From contig JAHBTK010000002.1 in assembly GCA_019638625.1 (NCBI GenBank), forward strand, positions 372,001-436,000: a stretch of DNA of 64,000 nt, in the 5' to 3' direction. Within the stretch, counting starts at the first letter, position 1, and the number at the start of each line of letters is the position of its first letter. The notes under the pieces were generated by a model. It ran no database searches and had not been told where the DNA came from. It worked only from the letters and a program-made list of their open reading frames with translations. This document shows, piece after piece, positions 1-9,107 of this stretch. Source of the DNA: Chitinophagaceae bacterium. Its GTDB lineage: Bacteria; Bacteroidota; Bacteroidia; Chitinophagales; Chitinophagaceae. The translations under genes were made by a program, and so were the position numbers.

Positions 1-59
1 CCCTGCAATACCAGAACCACCCGAAAAGACATCCCAAACAAAACGAAAAAGCAAATAAT

Positions 60-428
60 ATGAAGAATTTAATTTCAATAGTAGAAATCCCGACAACTGA
101 CTTTGCAAGAGCGGTAACCTTTTATCAGTCAATTTTAGATGTCAGCATTGAAGAAGTTGATATGGACGGAACCCAAATGGGCGTTTTCCCTAACGAAGAA
201 GGAACGGTAAACCTTCTGTTGATAAAAGGAGGCGACTATAAACCGTCAACAGATGGAGCAATCATTTATCTCAACGCAGGGAAAGACTTGCAACCAATAC
301 TTGACAAAGTAGAACAGAATGAAGGGCAGATAATCGTACCCAAAACCGAAATCAGTCCTGAAATGGGTTACTTCGCATTGTTCATTGACACCGAAGGAAA
401 CAAGTTAGGATTACATTCCATCCATTAG
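60..428 (+). CDS. VOC family protein (glyoxalase/bleomycin-resistance fold)
   Basis: A 122-residue single-domain protein. It opens with the typical VOC start (ISIVEIPTTDFARAVTFYQ) and ends with the paired strand GYFALFIDTEGNKLGLHS, whose glutamate-rich tail matches the usual metal-ligand end of such folds. VOC proteins are cytosolic metal-dependent enzymes or drug-binding proteins; the substrate cannot be told from sequence. The gene stands alone. It looks more AT-rich than most of the window, so recent acquisition is possible. A short hairpin (ACCGC/GCGGT, 446-461) follows the stop. ATG is the only sensible start. Confidence 0.85.
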   Translation: MKNLISIVEIPTTDFARAVTFYQSILDVSIEEVDMDGTQMGVFPNEEGTVNLLLIKGGDYKPSTDGAIIYLNAGKDLQPILDKVEQNEGQIIVPKTEISPEMGYFALFIDTEGNKLGLHSIH

Positions 429-510
429 ACATATCAAAAAAAGCGACCGCATAACAGCGGTTTATCTGTAATACTACTTAGTTCGTCATAGTATCTCAAC
501 CCCGGGACTG

Positions 511-519
511 ATGGGTAAG
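511..519 (+). repeat. target-site duplication, left, of element copy 1
   Basis: ATGGGTAAG here is repeated at 976-984 directly after the element. With one or two further matching bases (GATGGGTAAGC at 510-520 and 975-985) the duplication could be 9-11 bp. Confidence 0.75.
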
Positions 520-975
520 CAGAGATTTCGCTTTTAGAAAAATCTAAGACAATTTCCATTGCAGCAGCTACAGGAAATTACTGAAGACATCGTCATATCG
601 AACGAGCAACACGGGAACTTTACTATCATCGTTTTGGCGCGAGTGAGATATCTGCCGGGCTTTGGTACTAATGCTCAACTTTTGTACTACTGCCTAACAG
701 ATTTCTCTCCCGCCGCAACATACTTTTAATTCAAACTTCATGACGGCGGGATCGAAATGACGGGCAAGAGTCTTTGTATTTTGCTATCAGCACTAAATCA
801 AAGTGTATAACTATTGAACCTCTCGCACGTCATTGCGCGCCGCGTGATCAAACTTGAAATATCAACCTGTTGCGCGGCAAAGAAATCTCAATTCAGAATA
901 AAACCTCTTTCATTGTTTAACTAAGGTATACTGTCTTTTAAGTGTAAAGGGGTATTTTAAAAGCGAAATCCCTGG
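520..975 (+). mobile_element. 456-bp MITE-like element, copy 1
   Basis: The ends are inverted repeats: the left end reads CAGAGATTTCGCTTTTA, and the right end read inward is CCAGGGATTTCGCTTTTA. The direct repeat ATGGGTAAG flanks it at 511-519 and 976-984, extendable to 10-11 bp, as expected for a target-site duplication. The interior has no credible coding frame but has three REP-like modules at about 591-653, 701-763 and 828-889. A second copy, about 96% identical without indels by eye, lies inverted at 42339-42794. The exact boundary is uncertain by 1-2 bp. Mobilisation in trans by a transposase outside the window is an inference. Confidence 0.82.
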
Positions 976-984
976 ATGGGTAAG
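976..984 (+). repeat. target-site duplication, right, of element copy 1
   Basis: Second copy of ATGGGTAAG, abutting the right inverted repeat of the element. Between this repeat and the sigma factor gene (985-1236) I see only AT-rich sequence with T-runs and no gene. Confidence 0.75.
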
Positions 985-1236
985 CCGGTCTGCACTGATA
1001 TAAACAAAAAGTTTTATGTCAAGTTTTTTGCTCCTTTTTTTCTTTGGCTGGTACAACAGGTTCAATGCTATTTTGGTTATGCGGGAGCAATCAATGATTG
1101 ACGCAGGGATTTTTATTGCAAGCCCGTCACCTTTTAGTAATATTCAAAGAACTTTCTTTTTTCTACATATGAATATCACTCTTTTTTAATACGTCTACCC
1201 TGAATTAAATCCGGGGTTTCACTTTTTTTTTATAGT

Positions 1237-1863
1237 TTGCATGGAAGTTATCATACAAAGCAAGTGGCTGCAGACGAAATATACAATGAGAGAGAGCTTG
1301 TTCAGTTGCTGATACAAGGGAACGAATTTGCGTTCAGCAGGCTTTTTCAACTTTATCATCAACGTATAGGAGCTTTTGTAAAACATATTGTAGGTACAGA
1401 ACCTGTAGCGGAAGAACTGGTACAGGATATTTTCATGAAATTATGGACCTATCGGCATAAAATAGCCGGAGTAGAAAATTTTTCCGCCTATTTGTTTTCC
1501 ATGGCACGCAATCATATGTTCAGTCATCTCAAAAAAACAGGCAAAGAACTGGCGAAACACCACCAATGGAAGATTAATAGCCAGTACCAGCAAAACAACC
1601 TGCAACATTCTTCAGAAGAAGATAGCTACTATAAAAGCCTGATCGAATACGCCGTCGACCAATTGCCAGCACAGCAAAAAAGAGTTTACTTATTAAGCAG
1701 GGATGAAGGGTTGCCACATGCAGACATAGCCGGCCGGCTGGGCATTTCCCTGGAAACGGTCAAAAAGCATATAACGCTGGCACTCAGGAATATACGGCAA
1801 AAAGTCGTTGAAAATAAAGACCGTGTAACTTTGGCGATACTACTCATTTTTTTTCTTTCATGA
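1237..1863 (+). CDS. ECF RNA polymerase sigma factor, FecI-like, Bacteroidetes type
   Basis: A 208-residue sigma-70 family protein. Region 2 spans about residues 37-100 (FSRLFQLYHQRI to SYLFSMARNHMFSHLKK). Region 4 spans about 138-190, with the helix-turn-helix HADIAGRLGISLETVKKHI. The hydrophobic tail (LAILLIFFLS) is common in this family. It lies 66 bp upstream of a FecR-type anti-sigma gene and then SusC/SusD, so it probably drives transcription of that nutrient-uptake locus. There is no in-frame ATG near the 5' end: TTG at 1237 or GTG at 1264 are the options. The TTG overlaps a TATAGTTTG promoter-like string, so the later start is quite possible. Confidence 0.93.
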   Translation: MHGSYHTKQVAADEIYNERELVQLLIQGNEFAFSRLFQLYHQRIGAFVKHIVGTEPVAEELVQDIFMKLWTYRHKIAGVENFSAYLFSMARNHMFSHLKKTGKELAKHHQWKINSQYQQNNLQHSSEEDSYYKSLIEYAVDQLPAQQKRVYLLSRDEGLPHADIAGRLGISLETVKKHITLALRNIRQKVVENKDRVTLAILLIFFLS

Positions 1864-1929
1864 TTTTTATTTACCGGATTACCTCTTTTGGCCTTCTTTA
1901 GTAGTCATTGTACAGTACAATAGGTACTA

Positions 1930-3135
1930 ATGGATGTTCAGCGACTTTGTTATTTGTTCAATCAGCATTCCAGTTTAAAAATCACTCCGGAAGAAGAGCA
2001 GGAACTTGTTTTCTTTCTAAAAGAACACGACAACGATCCTAAGCTAAAGGAATTAATAGATGAAGCCTGGATGCTGTCGCAGCACGAACCGGCAAATGTT
2101 TTTACCAGTGAAAGCAGCAAAAGAATGCTGAACAGGCTGATGCAGGAGATTACTCCTGCGGATGCGCTACAGCAATCCAATCCCCTGCCCCAAAGAACTT
2201 TTAACCGCTGGATCTGGGCGGCCGCGGTGCTGGTAGTAGCGGTTGCGGGTACTTTTTTTATAAAGCAAAACTCAATATCTGTAAAAGAAAGCCCGGTGGT
2301 TGCATCACCCTCTCCTATCGCTCCCGGGCGTGAAGGCGCTATTTTAACACTTGCAGATGGCAGCCAGGTAGTATTGGACAGTCTGCAGGATGGTGCGATA
2401 GCTTCACAAAACGGGTATGAAATTGTGTTGAAAGAAGGAGCGCTTTCCTACAAGGGAGATGCGACCACTGAGAGTGAGATGATATTTAATACCATCACTA
2501 CACCTAACGGCAGGCAGTTCAAACTGGGATTACCGGATGGCACCCAGGTATGGTTAAACGCGGCTTCTTCCATAACATACCCGGTTGAATTCAGTGCGGC
2601 ACAAAGAGCAGTAAAAATAACAGGGGAAGCATATTTTGAAGTCTCAACAGATAAAAAGCGTCCTTTTATTGTTGAAAAAGAGGTGCTTTCCGTAGTAGTG
2701 ACCGGCACCCGATTTAATATTAATACATATGATGATGACCTTACAGCACAGGTGACTTTACTGGAAGGCAGGATAATGGTAAAGAACGGCGCAGCCGAAA
2801 AGAATTTGCTTCCCGGACAACAGGCAGAAACGACGAATACAGGGCAGTTACAGGTACATACATCTGTGAATACCGAAGAAGTAATGGCATGGAAAAATGG
2901 CTATTTTTCTTTCAATAATTCCGATCTCCAGTCGGTAATGCGCAAACTGTCGAGATGGTATAATGTGGAAGTTTTGTATGAAGGAAATATACCCGCGATG
3001 AAGTTTGGCGGGGAAATAGCAAGAAGCAGCAATTTGTCGCAGGTACTGGATATCCTCCAGGAAAGCAAAGTACATTTTAGAATTGAAAGTAACCCCACTC
3101 CGGGCAGTTCAGGAAAGATCATTGTTTCACCTTAA
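1930..3135 (+). CDS. FecR-family anti-sigma factor (inner membrane)
   Basis: A 401-residue protein with a cytoplasmic N-terminal part (about 1-90) for sigma binding and one transmembrane helix near residues 93-110 (WIWAAAVLVVAVAGTFFI). A periplasmic FecR domain follows (about 185-290, with GEAYFEV and VTGTRFNINTY), then a C-terminal DUF4974 domain (about 323-390, FSFNNSDLQSVMRKLSRWYNVEV). In the family it holds the partner sigma factor inactive until the SusC-type receptor signals through its STN domain. Position between sigma factor and SusC fits a three-part trans-envelope system. The start ATG is well placed, 67 bases after the sigma stop. Confidence 0.95.
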   Translation: MDVQRLCYLFNQHSSLKITPEEEQELVFFLKEHDNDPKLKELIDEAWMLSQHEPANVFTSESSKRMLNRLMQEITPADALQQSNPLPQRTFNRWIWAAAVLVVAVAGTFFIKQNSISVKESPVVASPSPIAPGREGAILTLADGSQVVLDSLQDGAIASQNGYEIVLKEGALSYKGDATTESEMIFNTITTPNGRQFKLGLPDGTQVWLNAASSITYPVEFSAAQRAVKITGEAYFEVSTDKKRPFIVEKEVLSVVVTGTRFNINTYDDDLTAQVTLLEGRIMVKNGAAEKNLLPGQQAETTNTGQLQVHTSVNTEEVMAWKNGYFSFNNSDLQSVMRKLSRWYNVEVLYEGNIPAMKFGGEIARSSNLSQVLDILQESKVHFRIESNPTPGSSGKIIVSP

Positions 3136-3290
3136 ATTAATTTTTATGTAAAAATCCATCTTGAAAAATCAGGGAAGACAACCTGTTAAACACATATTCA
3201 TACAGAGTTTCTCCTTACTAAATCTTAAAGCAAACAGGTAACCTCTTCGTGCGAAGGGGGCCATTTATTAACCTAAACTGGCATAAATTT

Positions 3291-6200
3291 ATGCACTTGA
3301 ATGTAAATGCTGGTCCGGCATGTTTAAACCGGACTTTACCAGGGCGCTGCCTGACAGGATTGTTGCAACGCCCCTGCAAAAAAATACTGATGAAAATGAA
3401 ACTACTCATTTTCTTTATGCTGGCCGCATGTATTCAGCTCAGGGCCGCTAACGCGCAAACAGTAACGCTTCACGAGCGTAATGCTACTCTTAAGGAGATT
3501 TTCAGCGAAATTAAAAAACAAACGGGTTACGCGTTCTTCTATAACGAATCCTTGCTGGCAGGAACGTCGCCCATTGATATTGAGGTGCGCAACGCATCTG
3601 TAATCACTGTGCTCGATATGTGCCTTAAAGATTTTTCACTCACTTACGTTTTGATTGGAAACAATATTGTGATCAAGCAAAAAGAAAAAGCCGATCAGAA
3701 AACAAAACCGGCTATGGATGTGATGAATGATACTGCCAAAATTAAAATAAGCGGTATCATACTGGACGAGAACGACAATCCGCTGGAAGGCGCTACCATA
3801 CAGCTCAAAGGCGTTGCGGCTGCTGTAACCGCTGGCGAAAATGGCTCATTTACAATCTATATCCCCTCTAATAAAAGCCGTTTACTGGTAATTTCCTATA
3901 TCGGAATGGCAACACAGGAAGTAAATGCTGTACAAACGGAAGGGTTGATCATAAAAATGCAGCCGGCTGTAACGCAACAGGATGAAGTAGTAGTGATTGG
4001 TTACGGCAACACGCGCCGGCAAAACCTGCTGGGTGCTGTATCTACGGTAAAGGTAACCGACAATTTTAAAGGAAGACCTGCTTCGCTCGGCAATATGATA
4101 CAGGGGCAAATGCCCGGAGTAAATATCACGCAAAGCGGGGACCCGACCTCAAGTGGTTCTATCAGTATACGTGGTAAAGGTAACCGGAATGGTGATGCCG
4201 TGCTGGTAGTGGTAGATGGCGTTCCCGGGGCCCCTTATAACCCTGCAGACATCGAAACCATCACCGTATTGAAAGATGCTTCATCGGCAGCTATCTATGG
4301 CGCTTTTGCAGGCTCCGGCGGTGTTATTATCATCACTACCAAACAAGCCAAGTCAGGCAAATTATCGGTAGAAGCCAACGTATGGCAGGGAGCTCAAACG
4401 GCCTGGCGCACGCCAAAGGTGCTTACCGCGGAACAGTTTAACAAAGTTTGGAAAGACGCGTCAGACGCGGCGGGCAGGGAAGTTCCAAGAACCTACAATC
4501 CCTCCATTTTCCCTTATGGAAATGTTACCCGAACAGATTGGGTAGACGAGATATTCCGTACGGGTAAACTTCAGCACTACGATCTTACACTTCGTGGCGG
4601 TACGGAAAAAATAAAGGCACTGGCCTCGGTTAGTTACGATGACATACAGGGCACTTTACGTAATACGTATAATAAAAAGCTTACCACAAGACTGAATGTA
4701 GATTTTGCCCTTGCAAAATGGATAGAAATAGGTGAGCATATATTGTTTGAATCAGGCAGGGGGCAAAGCGCTGTAGGAGACGGACATACCGGTACTATTT
4801 TCGGTGCTATGGCCTATCCGCGTTTTAACAACCTGTACGAGGAAGATGCGGACGGCAATTTGTTGTATAGCGGCACCATACCACGCTGGGCGCTGGCCGA
4901 AGGTTTTAGCGTGGAAGCCGATCTTCGTAATCCTGTAGCCATGCTGGAAAAAGTACACCAGTATAACCCGGGTAACAGGGTGTTTTCCAAAACTTCGCTC
5001 AGGTTGAAACCATTCGCCGGACTCAGCATCCGTTCCGAATTTTCGGCAGACGCGGGAAGCTACCGCAATGAGTCTTTCCAGCAAAGATTCCTGGAACCGG
5101 GCAGAACCATCGACCAGAATTATCGTACTATTGCAAACACACTTGCCACAGGATGGAACTGGGATAATATCATAGCGTATAATAAATTAGTAAACGGCGT
5201 TCACGATGTTTCCGCGATGGGTGGTTATATCATGAACAAAAGAAGCTCGAGGTGGAATTCAACCGAAGTAAGAAATTATGATTTCGAAAACCCATATTAT
5301 ACTATCTTCAATAACGGCACCGACTGGTCTATCCGTCCTTCAGAAGATATATGGACAGAAACAGTTGTTTCCCTTTTAGGCCGCCTTTCTTACTCATATA
5401 ACGACCGTTATTTTATATCCGGTAGTATACGTCGCGACGCATCTTCAAAATTAAGCCCCACTAACAACTCCGATGTTTTCCCTGCCGTATCAGGGTCATG
5501 GAAAATTTCTTCCGAAAACTTTATGAGTTCCCTGACAAGCGTAAATCTGCTGAAGATCCGTGCAAGCTGGGGACAGGTGGGCAATCTTAACTCAGTTCGG
5601 CGGTTTATTTACGCGCCACCTTACCAGGTTACCGGCTGGCCTTTGTTCCTGGGGCCCACGGGTGATATCCAGGCTTTCGGAATTTTTCAACCTACCATTC
5701 CTAATCCTAACCTGAAATGGGAAAGAACCGAACAAACCAATATTGGTATAGACGCGAGTCTGTTCAACAACGCGCTCAACATTACCATAGATCATTTCAT
5801 TAAAAAAACACGTGACCTTATTGAACAGATGCCAATGCCATCTGTAGCCGGTGTGGCTTCTCCTCCCGAATTCAATATTGGACAGGTAGAGAATAAAGGA
5901 TGGGAGTTTATAGTGAATTACAGTAAAAAAATTGGCAATGTTGATTTTAACGTAGGCGGCAACCTGGGAACATTCAAAAACAAAGTAGGCAGCATTGGAC
6001 AAACAGCATTTATTGCTCACGGCGAGGGGGTTAACTCCATGAACCCTTTGCGTTCTACCGCGGGCCAACCCTGGCATTCGTTTTTCCTGATCGATGCTGA
6101 AGGCTTGTTCCGCGACCAGAAAGAAATAGACGATTATACCTGGACAGATCCCAATTCCGGGAATGTGAAAAAGATTCAACCTAATGCAAGACCAGGCGAT

Positions 6201-6767
6201 CTTAAATTCCGGGATGCCAATAACGATGGTATTATCAATGATGGCGACCGTATATATATGGGCGCGTACGATATGCCCGATTTCAACTATGGCTTCAATC
6301 TCGGCGCCAATTGGAAAGGCTTTAGTCTTTCTGTTTTCCTACAGGGGGTATCCGGATCAAAAGTATTCAATGGAGTAAAAGCTATGAGCTATACAGGATC
6401 AAAAGGCTGGAACATGAGCGTAGATGTGCTGGATTCATACAACTATAATCCTAACTCAAATATTCCTAACCTGGCGGTAGTGGAAGACCCTAATGGTAAT
6501 TTTTCCAAGGTTTCTGATTATTTTCTTGACAAAGCTGACTATATGCGTATTAAGAACGTACACCTCGCATATACGCTTCCGTCAGGCCTGATATCAAAGG
6601 TTTCTTTTTTGAACAACACAAGGGTACGTGTATATGTAAATGCAGAGAACCTGGTTACCATTACCAAATATTCCGGCTTCGATCCTGAAGTAGGCAATTT
6701 AGGTATTGATGGCGGACGTTTTCCCGTATCAAGGATGTTCAGTGTAGGAATGAATGTTTCATTTTAA
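3291..6767 (+). CDS. SusC/RagA family TonB-linked outer-membrane transporter with STN domain
   Basis: About 1158 residues from the chosen ATG; a GTG 14 codons upstream (3249) is also in frame. Order: a pre-leader typical of Chitinophagaceae SusC proteins; signal peptide (MKMKLLIFFMLAACIQLRA...ANAQ); STN domain (LKEIFSEIKKQTGYAFFYNE); a carboxypeptidase-like beta-sandwich (ISGIILDENDNPLEGATIQL); a TonB-box-like DEVVVIGYG; the plug (MIQGQMPGVNITQSGDPTS, then VVVDGVPG); and the C-terminal barrel. The STN domain makes it a transducer able to signal to the adjacent FecR/FecI pair. The substrate, glycan or peptide, cannot be inferred because no hydrolase gene is linked. Confidence 0.95.
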   Translation: MHLNVNAGPACLNRTLPGRCLTGLLQRPCKKILMKMKLLIFFMLAACIQLRAANAQTVTLHERNATLKEIFSEIKKQTGYAFFYNESLLAGTSPIDIEVRNASVITVLDMCLKDFSLTYVLIGNNIVIKQKEKADQKTKPAMDVMNDTAKIKISGIILDENDNPLEGATIQLKGVAAAVTAGENGSFTIYIPSNKSRLLVISYIGMATQEVNAVQTEGLIIKMQPAVTQQDEVVVIGYGNTRRQNLLGAVSTVKVTDNFKGRPASLGNMIQGQMPGVNITQSGDPTSSGSISIRGKGNRNGDAVLVVVDGVPGAPYNPADIETITVLKDASSAAIYGAFAGSGGVIIITTKQAKSGKLSVEANVWQGAQTAWRTPKVLTAEQFNKVWKDASDAAGREVPRTYNPSIFPYGNVTRTDWVDEIFRTGKLQHYDLTLRGGTEKIKALASVSYDDIQGTLRNTYNKKLTTRLNVDFALAKWIEIGEHILFESGRGQSAVGDGHTGTIFGAMAYPRFNNLYEEDADGNLLYSGTIPRWALAEGFSVEADLRNPVAMLEKVHQYNPGNRVFSKTSLRLKPFAGLSIRSEFSADAGSYRNESFQQRFLEPGRTIDQNYRTIANTLATGWNWDNIIAYNKLVNGVHDVSAMGGYIMNKRSSRWNSTEVRNYDFENPYYTIFNNGTDWSIRPSEDIWTETVVSLLGRLSYSYNDRYFISGSIRRDASSKLSPTNNSDVFPAVSGSWKISSENFMSSLTSVNLLKIRASWGQVGNLNSVRRFIYAPPYQVTGWPLFLGPTGDIQAFGIFQPTIPNPNLKWERTEQTNIGIDASLFNNALNITIDHFIKKTRDLIEQMPMPSVAGVASPPEFNIGQVENKGWEFIVNYSKKIGNVDFNVGGNLGTFKNKVGSIGQTAFIAHGEGVNSMNPLRSTAGQPWHSFFLIDAEGLFRDQKEIDDYTWTDPNSGNVKKIQPNARPGDLKFRDANNDGIINDGDRIYMGAYDMPDFNYGFNLGANWKGFSLSVFLQGVSGSKVFNGVKAMSYTGSKGWNMSVDVLDSYNYNPNSNIPNLAVVEDPNGNFSKVSDYFLDKADYMRIKNVHLAYTLPSGLISKVSFLNNTRVRVYVNAENLVTITKYSGFDPEVGNLGIDGGRFPVSRMFSVGMNVSF

Positions 6768-6812
6768 ATCTGGACAAAAAGCCAACAGGTTAAAAACTAA
6801 AATAATGTTCAA

Positions 6813-8384
6813 ATGAAAACAAAAATCATCATATTAGCACTTTTACTTACAGCGGGCAGTTTTAGCTCCTGTAAAAAGTTTCTTGAACTGCAACCGTACG
6901 GGCAACCGTCCGAACTTAACAACCTCAGCGATGCACAGGCCATGCAGGCCGTATACGCGTTGTTTTACTGGCAGTATAGAGAAGGTACCCTGGGAAGGGG
7001 GTTTATGTGGTATGAAAACTGCAGCGATAATTTTATTACCGGAAGAACCCAGGCGGAAGCGCAGAATATCAAAAATTTTGTGGATGAAGGTTCCCACGGA
7101 CGGGATGTGAGAGACAACTGGCCGCAGATGTATCAAACCATCAATTACGCCAACAATCTTCTCAGATCCGCTCCGGCAGCCGACAAATTATCTGAAAGAG
7201 TACGCAACAGCGTATTGGGACATGCTTATTTCATGCGCGGATTCTCGTACCTGTGGCTGGCGCCCTGGTATGGCGATAACGGACCTAACGGCGGTATACC
7301 TATCGTAACCGAAGAAACGCCTATCGACCAGATGGATGTTCCCCGCCCGTCTTCGATACTGGAGAATTATAGTATGATCATTGATGATCTGCAAAAAGCG
7401 GCTGACCTGCTGCCCTGGTTTGATGAAATGTCGCAAAGCGAATGGGGATTGATGCACAAAACGGCCGCATGGGCGCTCATGGCACGTGCCGCACTGTATG
7501 CCGCACAGTACGACGCCTCGTATTATGATAAAGTTATCGAGTACACCAACAGGGTTATCAATTCCGGTAAGCATAACCTGGTGCCCAGCTATAAAACGCT
7601 TTTTGAGATCGAAAGCAACTGGAGCCCTGAATACCTTATGAGTGCTACCAGTTCCGAAATTGACGGAGCCAAACTACCCGGTGTTATTTTCCAGAACGGT
7701 GGTTTTGGCATATACAATACATGGGGCTATTTTCAGCCAACTGTTGAATTGGTGAAGGCTTTTCAACCCAACGACCAGCGCTTAAAAGTGAGTATCGTGC
7801 AACCGGGTGACACCGTGCAATTTGTAGGTAACCAAATCGTATGGGCTGTCAGCCCTTCTTCTGTTTCCAGTCCGTCAGCCCTGACGATTGGCAAATACCT
7901 GGCGCCTTTCCGCGATGCGGATGCCGTAGGCAAAACAGTTAATCCTAATAGCGACAATGGTACTACAGATCTGAGTATCCCTATTATCCGTTATGCCGAT
8001 GTATTGCTGATGAAAGCGGAAGCCTTGATATGGAAAGGGCAAAACGGTGATGAGCCGCTGAACCTTGTAAGGCAACGCGCGGGTCTTCCTGCTATAGAAA
8101 ATGCTACGAAAGAAGATCTGAAAAGAGAACGCCGTTGTGAATTTGTATTGGAATTTGGTGTTTTCCGGCACTTAGACCTCGTACGCTGGGGCGACGCGCA
8201 AAGCGTATATGCGCAACCGCTGCACGGCTACAAGGTAAATCTTTCCGGCACCACCATCACTTCCCTGGAAGAAATAGAAGTATGGCCGGCAAGGAATTTC
8301 AATCCTGCTATTCATCATGTATTCCCTATTCCTAACAGGGAAATTGCCAAAGGAGTGAACCTGAAGCAGAATAACGGATATTAA
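6813..8384 (+). CDS. SusD/RagB family outer-membrane lipoprotein
   Basis: 523 residues. The signal peptide ends in a lipobox (SFSSC, then KKFLELQPYG), the usual SusD start. The TPR-rich body (SERVRNSVLGHAYFMRGFSYLWLAPWYGDNGP) and the C-terminal signature (ADVLLMKAEALIW, then ERRCEFVLEFGVFRHLDLVRWGD and HHVFPIPNREI) are canonical. SusD proteins form the lid on the SusC barrel and bind substrate at the cell surface. The gene follows SusC by 45 bp in one operon and is followed by a strong terminator. Confidence 0.95.
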   Translation: MKTKIIILALLLTAGSFSSCKKFLELQPYGQPSELNNLSDAQAMQAVYALFYWQYREGTLGRGFMWYENCSDNFITGRTQAEAQNIKNFVDEGSHGRDVRDNWPQMYQTINYANNLLRSAPAADKLSERVRNSVLGHAYFMRGFSYLWLAPWYGDNGPNGGIPIVTEETPIDQMDVPRPSSILENYSMIIDDLQKAADLLPWFDEMSQSEWGLMHKTAAWALMARAALYAAQYDASYYDKVIEYTNRVINSGKHNLVPSYKTLFEIESNWSPEYLMSATSSEIDGAKLPGVIFQNGGFGIYNTWGYFQPTVELVKAFQPNDQRLKVSIVQPGDTVQFVGNQIVWAVSPSSVSSPSALTIGKYLAPFRDADAVGKTVNPNSDNGTTDLSIPIIRYADVLLMKAEALIWKGQNGDEPLNLVRQRAGLPAIENATKEDLKRERRCEFVLEFGVFRHLDLVRWGDAQSVYAQPLHGYKVNLSGTTITSLEEIEVWPARNFNPAIHHVFPIPNREIAKGVNLKQNNGY

Positions 8385-8404
8385 TTCCGGGACCGATATA
8401 CTGC

Positions 8405-8437
8405 AAAAACCCACACCATTATCAGTGTGGGTTTTTT
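8405..8437. terminator. bidirectional intrinsic terminator
   Basis: A perfect 12-bp stem, AAAAACCCACAC (8405-8416) with GTGTGGGTTTTT (8425-8436), and an 8-base loop. The stem ends in an A-run and a T-run, so it can stop both the plus-strand SusD transcript and the minus-strand batC transcript, which converge here. Confidence 0.9.
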
Positions 8438-8486
8438 ACTTTTAAAAAGTTAAAAACCTTCATTCACAGAATAGTGAGCATTACTC

Positions 8487-9107
8487 CTACCAGTCCTTAT
8501 CCGGCTGACCCGGTACGGGTGGTTTTTTGTTTACTTTTTCCTGCAGCTTTTTTTCCTGTTCTTCCAGGGCTTTCAGTAATTGTTCTACCTGTTGCTTGTT
8601 GAGCTTGTTTTTAGGAGGTGGCCGGTTGTTATTTTCATTTTGCTGATCCTGCCGGTTCTGTTCTTGTTGCTGCTGCTGGTCCTGTTGCTTTTTTTCGTTC
8701 AGCGCCCTTTGCAGGTTGTCTCTCCCGAGACTATCTTCGGGGTTGATACGGAGTACCTGCTTATAGGCGTCTATGCTTTCCTCCAGCTTTTTCTGTTGGG
8801 TAAGGGTTACCCCCTTGTTATACACCGCTTTTGATTGCAGCAGCTTGTCGGTAGTTTGTTCCTGCAGGCTCTCAAAAGTTTTTATCGCTTCATCAAATTG
8901 TTTGTTTTTATACAAGGCGTTCCCGAGATTGAATAAGGCGGTAGTATTACCGGGGCTTTCTTTCAACGCCAGGCGATAGGATTCGGCCGCCTTTCCAAAC
9001 TGCTGCAGCTTATACGCTTCGTTGCCCTCCGCGATGTGTTTATTTTCCACCTGGGCAGAAAGCCGAAAGCAACCCAGCAACAATATGAAGGTCATCAGCC
9101 TGTTCAT
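8487..9107 (-). CDS. batC: BatC-like tetratricopeptide repeat protein
   Basis: 206 residues: signal peptide (MNRLMTFILLLGCFRLSAQ), then at least three TPR units (GNEAYKLQQFGKAAESYRLAL; ALFNLGNALYKNKQFDEAI; AVYNKGVTLTQQKKLEESI). A glutamine/asparagine-rich coil and a basic, proline-rich tail follow. This is the arrangement of BatC in the Bacteroides aerotolerance cluster, whose exact role is unresolved. Its start overlaps the stop of batB (ATGA), implying translational coupling. It is the last gene of the minus-strand run; no batD or batE follows. Confidence 0.85.
   Translation of the reverse strand: MNRLMTFILLLGCFRLSAQVENKHIAEGNEAYKLQQFGKAAESYRLALKESPGNTTALFNLGNALYKNKQFDEAIKTFESLQEQTTDKLLQSKAVYNKGVTLTQQKKLEESIDAYKQVLRINPEDSLGRDNLQRALNEKKQQDQQQQQEQNRQDQQNENNNRPPPKNKLNKQQVEQLLKALEEQEKKLQEKVNKKPPVPGQPDKDW

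Noticed and set aside
520..975. Any protein encoded by the 456-bp element
   Set aside because: Neither strand has a frame of useful length; the hairpins and inverted ends explain the sequence better.
5592..6179. Minus-strand frame of 195 codons inside the SusC gene
   Set aside because: It lies fully antisense to the SusC barrel, has no family signature, and the plus-strand gene explains the sequence.
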